Part shown: piece by piece, positions 24,445 through 32,751 of the stretch | Position numbering within the stretch: position 1 is the first letter of the stretch | Layout of the letters: every line of letters starts with the position of its first letter | Assembly: GCA_964569795.1 (NCBI GenBank) | Contig: CAZMVB010000008.1 | Coordinates: 107,409 to 171,408, forward strand | Source of the DNA: JAHJDS01 sp964569795 | GTDB taxonomy: Bacteria > Desulfobacterota > Desulfarculia > Desulfarculales > JAHJDS01 | Direction of reading: 5' to 3' | Length of the DNA: 64,000 nt | Position numbers and translations under genes: made by a program | The notes under the pieces: generated by a model | The model's database searches: none | Told to the model about the DNA's origin: nothing | The model's input: the letters and a program-made list of their open reading frames with translations, nothing else

Positions 24445-26484
24445 ATGTCCACCTTCACCATGACCATCGACTCCCAAACGGTCGAGGCCCAAAGGGGAGA
24501 CACCATCCTCCAGGCCGCCAGGCGGGGGGGCATCCATATTCCGGTGCTCTGTTTTCACCCCGCCCTCTCGCCCGAGGAGGCCTGCCGGATCTGCGTCGTC
24601 GAGCACGTCCGGGGAAACTGGAGCAGCCTCGTCGCGGCGTGCGTCTATCCGGCCGCGCCCGACATGGTCATCAACACCACCGGCGAGATGGTTGACGACG
24701 CCCGGCGGACCATCCTCGAGCTGCTGCTGTCCGACCACCCCAACGAGTGCATGGTCTGCAACGCCGCCGGTGGGTGCGAGCTGCAGAACCTGGCCTTCGA
24801 GCTGGGCGTCATCGGCACCCCCTTCAGCGGACAGACCCATCACTACCCCAAGGACCCCGATCCCAGCCCCTGGGTTCACTGGGACATGAACAAGTGCGTT
24901 CTCTGCCGGCGCTGCGTCAAGGCCTGCGCCGACGTTCAGGGGGCCTATGTCCTGGCCAAGATCGACCGCGGCTTCGCGTCGGCCATCTCGACCGCCTTCG
25001 GCGACACCCTCGAGGAGGCCGGCTGCGAGTCCTGCGGCCAGTGCATCACCTTCTGCCCGGTGGACGCCATCAGCGACAAGCCGGCCCGGGGGAAGTGGCG
25101 CAACTGGGAATTGACCCCGGTGAAGACCACCTGTCTGCGCTGCCCGAGCGGCTGCCGGATGGTGGCCAACGTGGCCCCCTCGGGCGAGCTGGCCAAGATC
25201 ACCGCCGACTTCGACTCGCCGGCCAACCACGGGGCCTTGTGCTTCCGGGGCCGGTTCAACCTGGACAAGTTCGTGGCCGAAAACCGGATCGAGACGCCCC
25301 TGGTCCTGGAGGGCAAGCACCACGACGAGGTCGATTGGAGCGACGCCCTGGCCGCGGCCAAGAAGGCCCTGTCCGGCGAAGGCAAGACGGCCGTCCTGGC
25401 CGGCGGCGACCTGACCAATGAAGAGGGCTGGCTCCTGAAGCGACTCGTCGGCGAGGCCCTGACCGAGGCCGACGTGGACTTCGCCGGCCGGGTCCCGGTC
25501 GCCGGCAGCGCCCTGGACGAAATGCACGCCGCCGGGGCGGTCCTGGCCGTGGGCGGCAACCCGATGGTCGCCGCCCCGATGGTCACCCTGGCCGTCCGGC
25601 GGGCCGGCCGGCTGGGCCAGCCCGTCATCGTGGCCGGCAAACAGGAAAAGCATCCCCTCACCCGGGCGTCGTCCACCTTGTGGAACGTTTCCCCGGAAAA
25701 CACGGGCGAGGTGCTGCTGGGCCTGCTCCGGAGCCTGGCCGACGCCAAGCTGACCGACGTCCCGGTCGATGACCTGGAGCCGGCCGCGGCCTACGCCTCC
25801 CGGGCCGGCGTCCCGGCCGAGGGGCTGGTCGAGGCCGCCCAGACCCTGGCCCACGGTGTTCCGGTGGCCCTGGTCGTCACTCTCGAGGGAATCGACCCCG
25901 ACCGGGCCCGGGTCGTCCTGGAGGCCGCGGCCCGTCTCCGGGCCGCCCTGGCCGGCCCCTTCTACCTGGCCGGCGGCGAGGCCAACTCGACCGGGCTGAC
26001 CAGCGTCGGCCTGGGCGCCCCCGAGGGCGGGCCCGACTTCGAGGCGATCCTGGCCGGCCTCCGCGGCGGTCAGTATCAGCGACTCCTGGCCGTGGGCCTC
26101 GATCTGGTCTCGGCCATCAAGGGCGACGAGGAGACCGCCCGGGTCCTGTCCAAGCTGGACGGATCGGTGGTCATCAGCGCCAAGGAGTCGGCCGCCACCC
26201 GGGCCGCCCGCGTGGTCCTGCCCCTGACCACCTTTGTCGAGACCTGCGGGACGACGACCAACCTCGAAGGCCGGGTCTGCCGGGTCCGGGACGCCCTGGC
26301 CCCCGTGGCCGGGAGCCGGGCCGGGTGGATGATCCTCCGCGACCTGCTGGCCGCCTTCGGCCGCCCGGCCGACTACCAGTCCCCGGCCGAGGTCTTCGCC
26401 GCCCTGGCCGCCGAAACGGCCCCCTACGCCGGCCTGGACTACGCCGCGCTCGAGCCGGCCGGCGTCCTGGTCAAGCAGGGCTGA
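24445..26484 (+). CDS. nuoG: NADH-quinone oxidoreductase subunit G
   Basis: A 679-residue Fe-S subunit, near the short end of NuoG lengths. N-terminal [2Fe-2S] ligands C36, C47, C50 and C66. His/Cys-ligated [4Fe-4S]: H98, C102, C105, C111. Two further clusters from CVLCRRCVKAC (C151-C161) and CESCGQCITFC (C194-C204), which are typical of FdhA/HydA-type and bacterial NuoG proteins. Then a molybdopterin-oxidoreductase-type [4Fe-4S] site, CLRCPSGC (C230, C233, C237), and a degenerate molybdopterin domain to the end. The extra clusters could branch electrons. ATG 24445 follows GGGAGAGCC. It ends the operon before the terminator at 26505. Confidence 0.95.
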   Translation: MSTFTMTIDSQTVEAQRGDTILQAARRGGIHIPVLCFHPALSPEEACRICVVEHVRGNWSSLVAACVYPAAPDMVINTTGEMVDDARRTILELLLSDHPNECMVCNAAGGCELQNLAFELGVIGTPFSGQTHHYPKDPDPSPWVHWDMNKCVLCRRCVKACADVQGAYVLAKIDRGFASAISTAFGDTLEEAGCESCGQCITFCPVDAISDKPARGKWRNWELTPVKTTCLRCPSGCRMVANVAPSGELAKITADFDSPANHGALCFRGRFNLDKFVAENRIETPLVLEGKHHDEVDWSDALAAAKKALSGEGKTAVLAGGDLTNEEGWLLKRLVGEALTEADVDFAGRVPVAGSALDEMHAAGAVLAVGGNPMVAAPMVTLAVRRAGRLGQPVIVAGKQEKHPLTRASSTLWNVSPENTGEVLLGLLRSLADAKLTDVPVDDLEPAAAYASRAGVPAEGLVEAAQTLAHGVPVALVVTLEGIDPDRARVVLEAAARLRAALAGPFYLAGGEANSTGLTSVGLGAPEGGPDFEAILAGLRGGQYQRLLAVGLDLVSAIKGDEETARVLSKLDGSVVISAKESAATRAARVVLPLTTFVETCGTTTNLEGRVCRVRDALAPVAGSRAGWMILRDLLAAFGRPADYQSPAEVFAALAAETAPYAGLDYAALEPAGVLVKQG

Positions 26485-26500
26485 GGCCCCCACCCCGGAC

Positions 26501-26534
26501 AAAAAAACGGCCCCCCAGGGGGCCGTTTCTTTTT
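26501..26534. terminator. Bidirectional rho-independent terminator
   Basis: Stem AAACGGCCCCC/GGGGGCCGTTT (26505-26515 with 26518-26528). An A-run precedes it and a T-rich run follows it (to 26534), so it can stop both the nuo operon (+) and the converging lptF gene (-). Confidence 0.9.
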
Positions 26535-26550
26535 GAAAGCAAGCGGGCCT

Positions 26551-27789
26551 TCACTCGGGGCGCTGGACCGCCGCCAGCAGCCCCACCCGTTGCAGGGCCC
26601 GCTGGATCCAGAACCCGGCCGTGTAGAAGATCCGGACAAAGAGGATCGGCCGGTCCCGGGAGGCCTCCCAGACCATGTAGGCCGCCAGGAGGCCGAACAC
26701 GATGTTCCCCAGCCAGACCCCCAGGGCCGGCGGCAGGGTCCCGTCCTTGCCCAGGGTAAAGGCGGCGTTCATGAACAGATAGTAGATGATGAAGATGACA
26801 AAGGCGATGATCACCCCGGCGAACCGGCTCGAACCCCGGCCCTGAATCCCCAGGGGAACGCCCAGCAGGCCCATGATCAGGCAGGCCACCGGAATCGAGA
26901 ACTGCTGGTGGAGGTTGATCAGGATCTCGTTGCGGCGCTTCTGGTTCCGGGTTCGACCCAGGGCGGCGATCAGTTCGGGCAGGGTCATCTCCTTGGGATG
27001 GCGCTTGGCCTCATCGCGCCGGGGAATGAGCTGGCTCAGGATCAGCGGCTGGCGCATCCCCTCGAAGCGGCTGTCCGGGGTGACCCGGAGATCGGGGCTG
27101 ACCTTGAGGATCTTGGCGTCGCGCAAGACCAGCAGGAATCTCTTTTCGACCTTCCTGGCCAGGTTTCGGGCCCGGGTGGTGGTCGTGCCCGCCACGGGCC
27201 GGATCCGGCCCCGCTTGGCGACGATGGTCTGCTTCATCTTGGGGTTGCGGGAGTCCCAGATGAGCAGCCGCCTCAGGAACCGGCCGCCGTCGTCGGTCTC
27301 CCCGACGTAAACCACCAGTTTTTCGTCCACGATGTTGATCACGTCCGGCTTGAAGGCCACCTCCGGATTGCTGGTCCCGATCTCGACCCGGAGGTCCTCG
27401 GCCGCCCGGAGCCCCATGGGCTTGAGCCAGATGGAGAGCGCCCCTGAAACCACCAGCGTCCCCACGCTCAGGGCCAGCACCGGCGGCAGGACCTGGAACA
27501 GGCTCACCCCGCTGGCCTTGAGGGCGGTCAGCTCGTTCTCGCTCGACAGGCGGACGATGCCCAGCAGCACCCCCAGCAGGGTGGCCATGGGCAGCACGAA
27601 CACCAGGAAGAAGGGCAGCGAGTACAAAAGCAGGGACAAGACCTGGCCCAGGCAGTTGGGATTCTTGACCACGATCTCGGTCAGCTTGACCAGATCCACC
27701 ACCAGAAACAGGAAGGTGAACACCACCAGGGCCACCACAAAGGGCTGGAATATTTCCAAGAAGATGTATTTGTGGTAGAGCTTGAACAT
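26551..27789 (-). CDS. lptF: LPS export permease LptF/LptG-type (YjgP/YjgQ family)
   Basis: A 412-residue inner-membrane permease. It has the family layout: three N-terminal helices starting LYHKYIFLEIFQPFVVALVV, the VLPMATLLGVLLGIVRLSSENELTALKASG region contacted by the LptB ATPase (in parts LLGIVRLSSENELTALKASG), a periplasmic beta-jellyroll (about 130-300), and three C-terminal helices. It extracts lipopolysaccharide from the inner membrane with LptG and LptB, which are not in this window. The N-terminus is more LptF-like. Its ATG shares the CATG at 27787-27790 with the divergent glycosyltransferase gene, so neither has a conventional 5' untranslated region. Confidence 0.9.
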   Translation of the reverse strand: MFKLYHKYIFLEIFQPFVVALVVFTFLFLVVDLVKLTEIVVKNPNCLGQVLSLLLYSLPFFLVFVLPMATLLGVLLGIVRLSSENELTALKASGVSLFQVLPPVLALSVGTLVVSGALSIWLKPMGLRAAEDLRVEIGTSNPEVAFKPDVINIVDEKLVVYVGETDDGGRFLRRLLIWDSRNPKMKQTIVAKRGRIRPVAGTTTTRARNLARKVEKRFLLVLRDAKILKVSPDLRVTPDSRFEGMRQPLILSQLIPRRDEAKRHPKEMTLPELIAALGRTRNQKRRNEILINLHQQFSIPVACLIMGLLGVPLGIQGRGSSRFAGVIIAFVIFIIYYLFMNAAFTLGKDGTLPPALGVWLGNIVFGLLAAYMVWEASRDRPILFVRIFYTAGFWIQRALQRVGLLAAVQRPE

Positions 27790-29353
27790 GTCTGGAGCGC
27801 GCCTGACACCCCGACCGGCCGCCGAACCGGTCGTTTTTTCGTTCGGCCTGACAATCGGGATCGTCGTGGTCTTGTTCGCTGTCCGGGTCTGGCTGTCGGC
27901 CTTTCTGCGGCTGACCCCGGACGAGTCCTATTACTGGCTGTGGTCCCGGTTCCTGGACTGGTCCTATTTCGACCACCCGCCCCTGACGGCCTGGCTCATC
28001 CGGGGCTCGACCGCCCTGCTGGGTCCGACCCCCCTGGCGGTCCGGCTGCCGGCCCAGGTCTGTCTCGGTCTGGCCCTGGTCCTGGTGGCCGCCGCCGGGC
28101 GGGACCTGGCCGGCCGGACCCAGGCCGGGTTGGCTGCGGCCCTGATCCTGTCGGCCACCCTCCTGTTCGGGGCCGGCGGTTTTCTGATGACCCCGGACGC
28201 GCCCCTGATCCTGGGCTGGGCCCTGGCCCTGTTCGCCTGGGGCCGCCTGGCCGCCACGGGCCGGGCCCGGTGGTGGCCGCTGATCGGGGCGGCCGTGGGT
28301 CTCGGCTTTTTGGGTAAGTATAGCATTCTCTTTCTGCCGGCCGCGCTGGGTTTATGGTGTCTGGTCTCGCCCGCGGGCCGGCGCTGGCTGCGGAGTCCGT
28401 GGCCCTATCTGGCCGGGCTGATCGCCCTGGTGGCGGCCCTGCCGGTCGTGGCCTGGAACGTCCGGCACGACTGGATCTCGCTGGCCTGGCAGGCCGGCCA
28501 CGGCCTGGGCGGCCGGGGCGGCCTGTCGCCGGGCAAGCTGGGCCAGTACCTGGGCGGTCAGGCCGGCGTGATCACGCCGGTGCTCTTCGGGACCATGGTC
28601 CTGGCCGCCGGGGTCCTGTTCTTCCGCGGCTGGCGGCAACGCCGGGACGGATGGCTGATCCTGGGCCTGGCCGCCCTGGTTCCCCTGCTCTTCTTCGCCC
28701 TGACCGCCCTTTTCGGGCAACAGACCCAGGCCAACTGGCCCGCCCCGGCCTACCTGGCCGCGGCCCTGGCCGTGGGGGCCCTCCTGGCCGGCCGATGGTG
28801 GCGGATCGCCGCCCGGACCGGGGTGATCGTCGGCCTGGCCATGATCCTGGCCGTGACCGTCCACCTGGTCCGGCCCTGGCTGCCCCTGCCGGTCCAGGAC
28901 GACCGGACCTATGAGTTCAAGCTCTGGCCCCAACTGGGCGACCGGATCAGGTCCGAACTCCGCGCCTTCTCGCCCCGACGCCGGGTGTTCCTGCTCTCGG
29001 ACCAGCACCAGCTCCTGGCGGCGGCCGCCTTTGCCGGGGCGCCCCAGGCCCCGGCCCTGGACCTGACCCAGCCCTGGCGGTATCTGTACGATCCCCGGCT
29101 GGGCGACCTGGCCGGCTGGGACGCCCTGCTGCTCACCCGGCAGGGCCCGGCCCAGGTTCGCCTGACCTACGGCCCCGGCTTCAAGCGGATCACGCCTCTC
29201 AAGCCGCGGTTTGAACCCCGCTATCGGGGGCAGGTGATCAACGACTACGCCTGCCGACTCTATCGTCTCCAGGATTTCGCCGGCGGCTGGTATTACTGGC
29301 TGGGCTACGGTCGCTGGCCGATTCCACCCACGTCGAGTCGGACGTCCCCCTGA
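27788..29353 (+). CDS. GT39-type membrane glycosyltransferase (ArnT/PMT-like)
   Basis: A 521-residue multi-spanning protein with about 12 helices. The first periplasmic loop has LTPDESYYWLWSRFLDWSYF then DHPPLTAWLIRGS, the DE and DHPP signature of polyprenyl-phosphate-sugar-dependent transferases of the GT39/GT83 type (PMT_2). Such enzymes move sugars from a lipid carrier to lipid A, protein or glycan in the periplasm. Beside lptF, an LPS/lipid A substrate is plausible but inferred. ATG 27788 overlaps the lptF start; a TTG at 27782 is an alternative. Its 3' end overlaps the converging PAP2 gene by 49 bases. Confidence 0.85.
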   Translation: MSGARLTPRPAAEPVVFSFGLTIGIVVVLFAVRVWLSAFLRLTPDESYYWLWSRFLDWSYFDHPPLTAWLIRGSTALLGPTPLAVRLPAQVCLGLALVLVAAAGRDLAGRTQAGLAAALILSATLLFGAGGFLMTPDAPLILGWALALFAWGRLAATGRARWWPLIGAAVGLGFLGKYSILFLPAALGLWCLVSPAGRRWLRSPWPYLAGLIALVAALPVVAWNVRHDWISLAWQAGHGLGGRGGLSPGKLGQYLGGQAGVITPVLFGTMVLAAGVLFFRGWRQRRDGWLILGLAALVPLLFFALTALFGQQTQANWPAPAYLAAALAVGALLAGRWWRIAARTGVIVGLAMILAVTVHLVRPWLPLPVQDDRTYEFKLWPQLGDRIRSELRAFSPRRRVFLLSDQHQLLAAAAFAGAPQAPALDLTQPWRYLYDPRLGDLAGWDALLLTRQGPAQVRLTYGPGFKRITPLKPRFEPRYRGQVINDYACRLYRLQDFAGGWYYWLGYGRWPIPPTSSRTSP

Positions 29354-30978
29354 CCGGCCGTCAGGTCCACCACCGCACCTCCCGCCAGGGCCGGGGCCCA
29401 CCAGCCGCCCGGTCCTGACCGGCCCGGAATGGACCGGACCCTCCCCCGGACGGACCCGGCCGCCAGGGCCGGGCCAGCCTTGAACCGCCCCTGAAAGTCA
29501 ATGTCCCCCCTCCGGGTGGCCACGGCCAGGGCCGCCCCGCCCCCCAGGCGGCGCCCCTGGGTCCAGTCCAGCCGGACGTCGCCCCGGCCGGACTCAACCC
29601 GGCCCCAGAACAGGTTCGGGAAGGTCACGTCCCGCAGATCGAGCCGGACATCTCCCCGGTCGGACTCGATTCGCCAGGGGCCGGTCAAGGCCATCCCGGG
29701 GCCCAGGCGGACTTTGATCCGGCCAGACCTGGTCTGAATGGTCACCGGACCCAGCCGGGCCTTTGGCCCGCCCCCCAGCGCCAGACGAACCGCGCCCCGG
29801 TCGGTCCGGATCCGGAGTGAAAAACGCCGCCCGGCCCGGAGCACGATCCGCAATTCGGCCGACAGGGTCAGAAACACCCCGGCCGTGCGGCGGCGGTAGA
29901 CGATCTCGAGCCGGCCGTTTTTTCGCCGCGAGGTCACCCCGTCCCGGATCCCGTGCCAGGGCAGACCGGTGTACCGGACGTCTGACTGGATGTCCACCAC
30001 CCACTTGGGCGGGCGGTTGTTGTACTCGCCCCGGGTGTCGTCGAGGCTCACGGAGACGTGGGCCCGGGGCGAGCGGACGTCGAGCGTCACCGGCGTCAGG
30101 GGCGAAGCGGCCTCGAACCAGTTGTACCGGGTGATGACCTTGACCTGCTGGGAGAGCAGGAAACCGCCCCCGCTGACCATCAGCGCCAGGAACCCCCCGG
30201 CCAGACACCAGATCAGCCTGGCCCGGCTGACGATCCGCCACGGTCCCTGGAACCAGTCCGGATGGCGGGCCTCGTCCCGGACCTCGGCCCCGGGTAATCG
30301 GAACACCAGGTCGTGCAGGATCAGGGCCGCCCCCAGGGTGATCCCGGCCGACCACAACACATCCGAGGTGAAATGGGCCCCCTGAATCACCCGGACCGCG
30401 CCCATGAACGCCCCGTAGGTCGCGCCGCCGGCGCCCACCAGGCGTCCCAGGCGGCGCCTCCGCCGGAAAAGAAAGGCCAGGCTGAACATGGAAAAGGCCA
30501 TGGCCGCGTGGCCGCTGGGAAAGGACGGCCCCTCGACGGGCGGCCCCGGCCGCCACACCGGACGGTAATCGAACCGGCCGCCGAAGACCGTGCAATCCCG
30601 CGGCCGGGCCCGGCCCCAATGATCCTTGAGCACCAGGTTGGTCACCAGCCAGGGCGCCACGACGACCGTCAGCAGGACGACTCCCAACCGCCGCCGCCAC
30701 GACCGCAGCCTGACCACCGCCGGGCTGAGTAACAGCAAAACCCCGCTCGCCAGGGCGATCAGGTAAACCGGCAACGTCCCGTATTTGTAGAGGAGCTGAA
30801 AGACGGGGTGGTATTCCATGGACCAGTGGTCGGGTCGGGCCGGCGTGTAGAACAGGGACGAGATCCAGACGTCCAGAGATGTGCCGCACAGAAGCAGCGT
30901 GCCGCCCACCAGGCCGGCCAGGCCGAGGCCGTAGAGCAGCCAGCGGGAACGGAAGAGCGCCGCGGGAGATCGGGCCAT
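29305..30978 (-). CDS. PAP2 phosphatase fused to a DUF4097-like beta domain
   Basis: A 557-residue protein. N-terminal half: six-helix PAP2 (type 2 phosphatidic acid phosphatase) with KDHWGRARP (118-126), PSGH (154-157) and R196-x5-H202-x3-D206. All catalytic residues are present. A helix near 250-270 is followed by a C-terminal domain (about 280-557) built from repeated beta motifs such as SDRGDVRLDL, SGRGDVRLDW, RRGDIDFQG and GQGDVRLDV. These resemble the DUF4097 'putative adhesin' solenoid. PAP2 enzymes dephosphorylate lipid phosphates such as undecaprenyl or phosphatidylglycerol phosphate. The fused solenoid would lie in the periplasm. ATG 30978 preferred over TTG 30984. Confidence 0.85.
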   Translation of the reverse strand: MARSPAALFRSRWLLYGLGLAGLVGGTLLLCGTSLDVWISSLFYTPARPDHWSMEYHPVFQLLYKYGTLPVYLIALASGVLLLLSPAVVRLRSWRRRLGVVLLTVVVAPWLVTNLVLKDHWGRARPRDCTVFGGRFDYRPVWRPGPPVEGPSFPSGHAAMAFSMFSLAFLFRRRRRLGRLVGAGGATYGAFMGAVRVIQGAHFTSDVLWSAGITLGAALILHDLVFRLPGAEVRDEARHPDWFQGPWRIVSRARLIWCLAGGFLALMVSGGGFLLSQQVKVITRYNWFEAASPLTPVTLDVRSPRAHVSVSLDDTRGEYNNRPPKWVVDIQSDVRYTGLPWHGIRDGVTSRRKNGRLEIVYRRRTAGVFLTLSAELRIVLRAGRRFSLRIRTDRGAVRLALGGGPKARLGPVTIQTRSGRIKVRLGPGMALTGPWRIESDRGDVRLDLRDVTFPNLFWGRVESGRGDVRLDWTQGRRLGGGAALAVATRRGDIDFQGRFKAGPALAAGSVRGRVRSIPGRSGPGGWWAPALAGGAVVDLTAGQGDVRLDVGGIGQRP

Positions 30979-31097
30979 GGTCAAAAAGTCTTTTCCTGTC
31001 AGGGACGGGACGGACGGTGATCAAACAGGGGCCAGTGTAGCATCGGCCCCCCCGTGAATCAAGCCAAGGCCGCGACCGCTCCCGGCCCATCACGAGC

Positions 31098-31126
31098 TTG
31101 AAAAAAGGGGCGGTTGATGCTAATAA
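31098..31126 (+). promoter_or_regulatory. Promoter of cheX-cheY
   Basis: TTGAAA (31098-31103), 17 bases, TAATAA (31121-31126), about 45 bases before the cheX ATG. Confidence 0.6.
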
Positions 31127-31171
31127 TTCCAAAACCCTGATTACTCGCCGCCCTCGTCGGAGTCATGAACC

Positions 31172-31633
31172 ATGGACGTCAAATACATCAATCCCTTCCT
31201 GAGCGCCACGATCAACGTCATCAAGACCATGGCCTTTGTCGAGGCCAAGCCGGGCAAGCCCTATCTCAAGGAGAATTCAACCGCCAGCGGCGATGTCTCC
31301 GGCATTATCGGACTGACCGGCGACAACGAAGGCACCTTGTCTATCACCTTCAGCCAGTCCTGCATCGAGGCCATTCTGACCAACATGCTCGGGGAAAAGG
31401 TCTCGGGGATCAACGACGAGGTCCGCGACGCCGTGGGCGAGATCACCAACATGATCTCCGGTGACGCCCGGCGGGTCCTGGATGACGAGGGACTCAAACT
31501 GAGCGCGGCCATCCCGACCGTGATCTCCGGGGCGCACCACGTTATCTCTCACATCAGTTCCGGACCGACCATCGCCATTCCCTTTGACACCGAACACGGA
31601 CCGTTCACCGTCGAGGTCTGTTTCGCCCATTAA
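31172..31633 (+). CDS. cheX: CheX-type chemotaxis phosphatase
   Basis: A 153-residue cytoplasmic protein with the CheX/CheC/FliY fold. The catalytic helix is DAVGEITNMISGDARR, with E90 and N93 forming the ExxN pair that positions water for hydrolysis of phospho-CheY. Length matches CheX. It is followed 19 bases later by a stand-alone CheY-like receiver, its likely substrate. No kinase or receptor gene is nearby. Confidence 0.9.
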   Translation: MDVKYINPFLSATINVIKTMAFVEAKPGKPYLKENSTASGDVSGIIGLTGDNEGTLSITFSQSCIEAILTNMLGEKVSGINDEVRDAVGEITNMISGDARRVLDDEGLKLSAAIPTVISGAHHVISHISSGPTIAIPFDTEHGPFTVEVCFAH

Positions 31634-31652
31634 GACGAGCAGGAGGTGCCCC

Positions 31653-32036
31653 ATGGGCATGGACAAGAACATGAAGATTTTGGTGGTGGACGACTTCGCC
31701 ACTATGCGCCGCATTATCAAGAACATCCTCAAGCAACTGGGCTTCTCCAATATCGACGAGGCCGACGACGGCGAGCCGGCCCTGACCAAACTCCAGACCG
31801 GGGGCTTCGATCTGGTCATCTGCGACTGGAACATGCCCAAAATGGACGGGCTGACCCTGCTCAAGACCATCCGCAGCGACGATCAACTCAAGGACACCCC
31901 GTTTTTGATGGTCACCGCCGAGGCCCAGAAGGAGAACGTCATCGAGGCGGTCAAGGCCAAGGTCAGCGACTACATCGTCAAGCCCTTCACCGCCGAGGTC
32001 CTCGGCGAAAAGCTGGAGCGCGTTTTCGGCCCCTAG
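31653..32036 (+). CDS. CheY-like single-domain response regulator
   Basis: A 127-residue receiver domain with no output domain. Acidic pocket D13/D14, phospho-acceptor D58 (CDWNMPKMDG), T88 (MVTAEA) and K110 (YIVKPF) are all present. The sequence is close to true chemotaxis CheY (ILVVDDFATMRRIIKNIL). ATG 31653 lies after AGGAGGTG (31641-31648); a second ATG is two codons later. The pairing with cheX suggests a phospho-relay whose signal is shut off by CheX. The target may be the flagellar motor or another effector. Confidence 0.93.
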   Translation: MGMDKNMKILVVDDFATMRRIIKNILKQLGFSNIDEADDGEPALTKLQTGGFDLVICDWNMPKMDGLTLLKTIRSDDQLKDTPFLMVTAEAQKENVIEAVKAKVSDYIVKPFTAEVLGEKLERVFGP

Positions 32037-32080
32037 GTTGGAACCGACACCCCCCTCCGGGTCGGCGTGGTGGTTTCCGG

Positions 32081-32386
32081 TTATCCGGCGGCTAGTCTGA
32101 AGGCGGCGTAGCGCAGACTGTTCAGCAGGGCATAATTAATAAATATCATAATCAAGATAACGATCATCGGCGCGATATCCAATCCCCCGAAATTGGTCGG
32201 AATCAAGCGGCGAATGGGCCGGTACAGGGCCTCGGTGAATCGATAAACGAAGCGAACCACGGGATGGTAGGGGTCGGGCCTGACCCAACTCAACAGGGCC
32301 CCGACCAGGATGATAATGAACATGATCCAGTAAATGGTGTGCAGGACGTGGTAGATCCCGAGGAGGATATTTCCCAAAATCACCAT
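32081..32386 (-). CDS. YggT family membrane protein
   Basis: A 101-residue protein with two hydrophobic segments (about 5-35 and 68-90) and the family loop SWVRPDPYHPVVRFVYRFTEALYRPIRRLIP, seen in parts as WVRPDPYHPVVRFVYR and LYRPIRRLIP. YggT proteins are linked to cell-division/FtsZ positioning and osmotic stress, but their biochemistry is open. ATG 32386 follows GGGAGCG; an upstream in-frame ATG adds six residues. It is convergent with cheY. Confidence 0.88.
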   Translation of the reverse strand: MVILGNILLGIYHVLHTIYWIMFIIILVGALLSWVRPDPYHPVVRFVYRFTEALYRPIRRLIPTNFGGLDIAPMIVILIMIFINYALLNSLRYAAFRLAAG

Positions 32387-32556
32387 GTGTCGCTCCCCTG
32401 TCAAGGGCCGGCCGAAGACGAGGATTGAGGCGGATCAAGGGTTCGCGGTCACTTGGGCCGTGGTCATCTACCATAAGACCTCGGCCGGACGGTGTCAAGC
32501 CCGTCCAGCCGCAGGGCACAGGTTGTGGTCCGCCGCCGTCCGGCCCAAAGAATGAC

Positions 32557-32584
32557 TTGTGCTTGTGGCAACTTCTGCTAGAAT
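32557..32584 (+). promoter_or_regulatory. Candidate promoter of the PilZ gene
   Basis: TTGTGC (32557-32562), 16 bases, TAGAAT (32579-32584). The rest of the gap between yggT and the PilZ gene (32387-32751) shows no gene. The transcript would have a leader of about 160 bases. Confidence 0.45.
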
Positions 32585-32751
32585 GAGATACTAAGGTTTT
32601 TGGACGCCGCTACCCGGCCCGTAGGCCGCCCGAGATCATTCCGGGGACCGCCTCCTTGACGTTCAGCCGGGGCCGCGAGGGACCTCCCCCAAAGGACGTC
32701 GCCTCCCGGTCGGGGCCGTAAATGTTGTCTGGAGATTCGCCAGTCTGACCC

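Noticed and set aside
32565..32580. A sigma54 (-24/-12) promoter before the PilZ gene
   Set aside because: TGGC and TGC are present, but the GG-to-GC spacing is 8 rather than 10 bases. A sigma70-type reading fits better.
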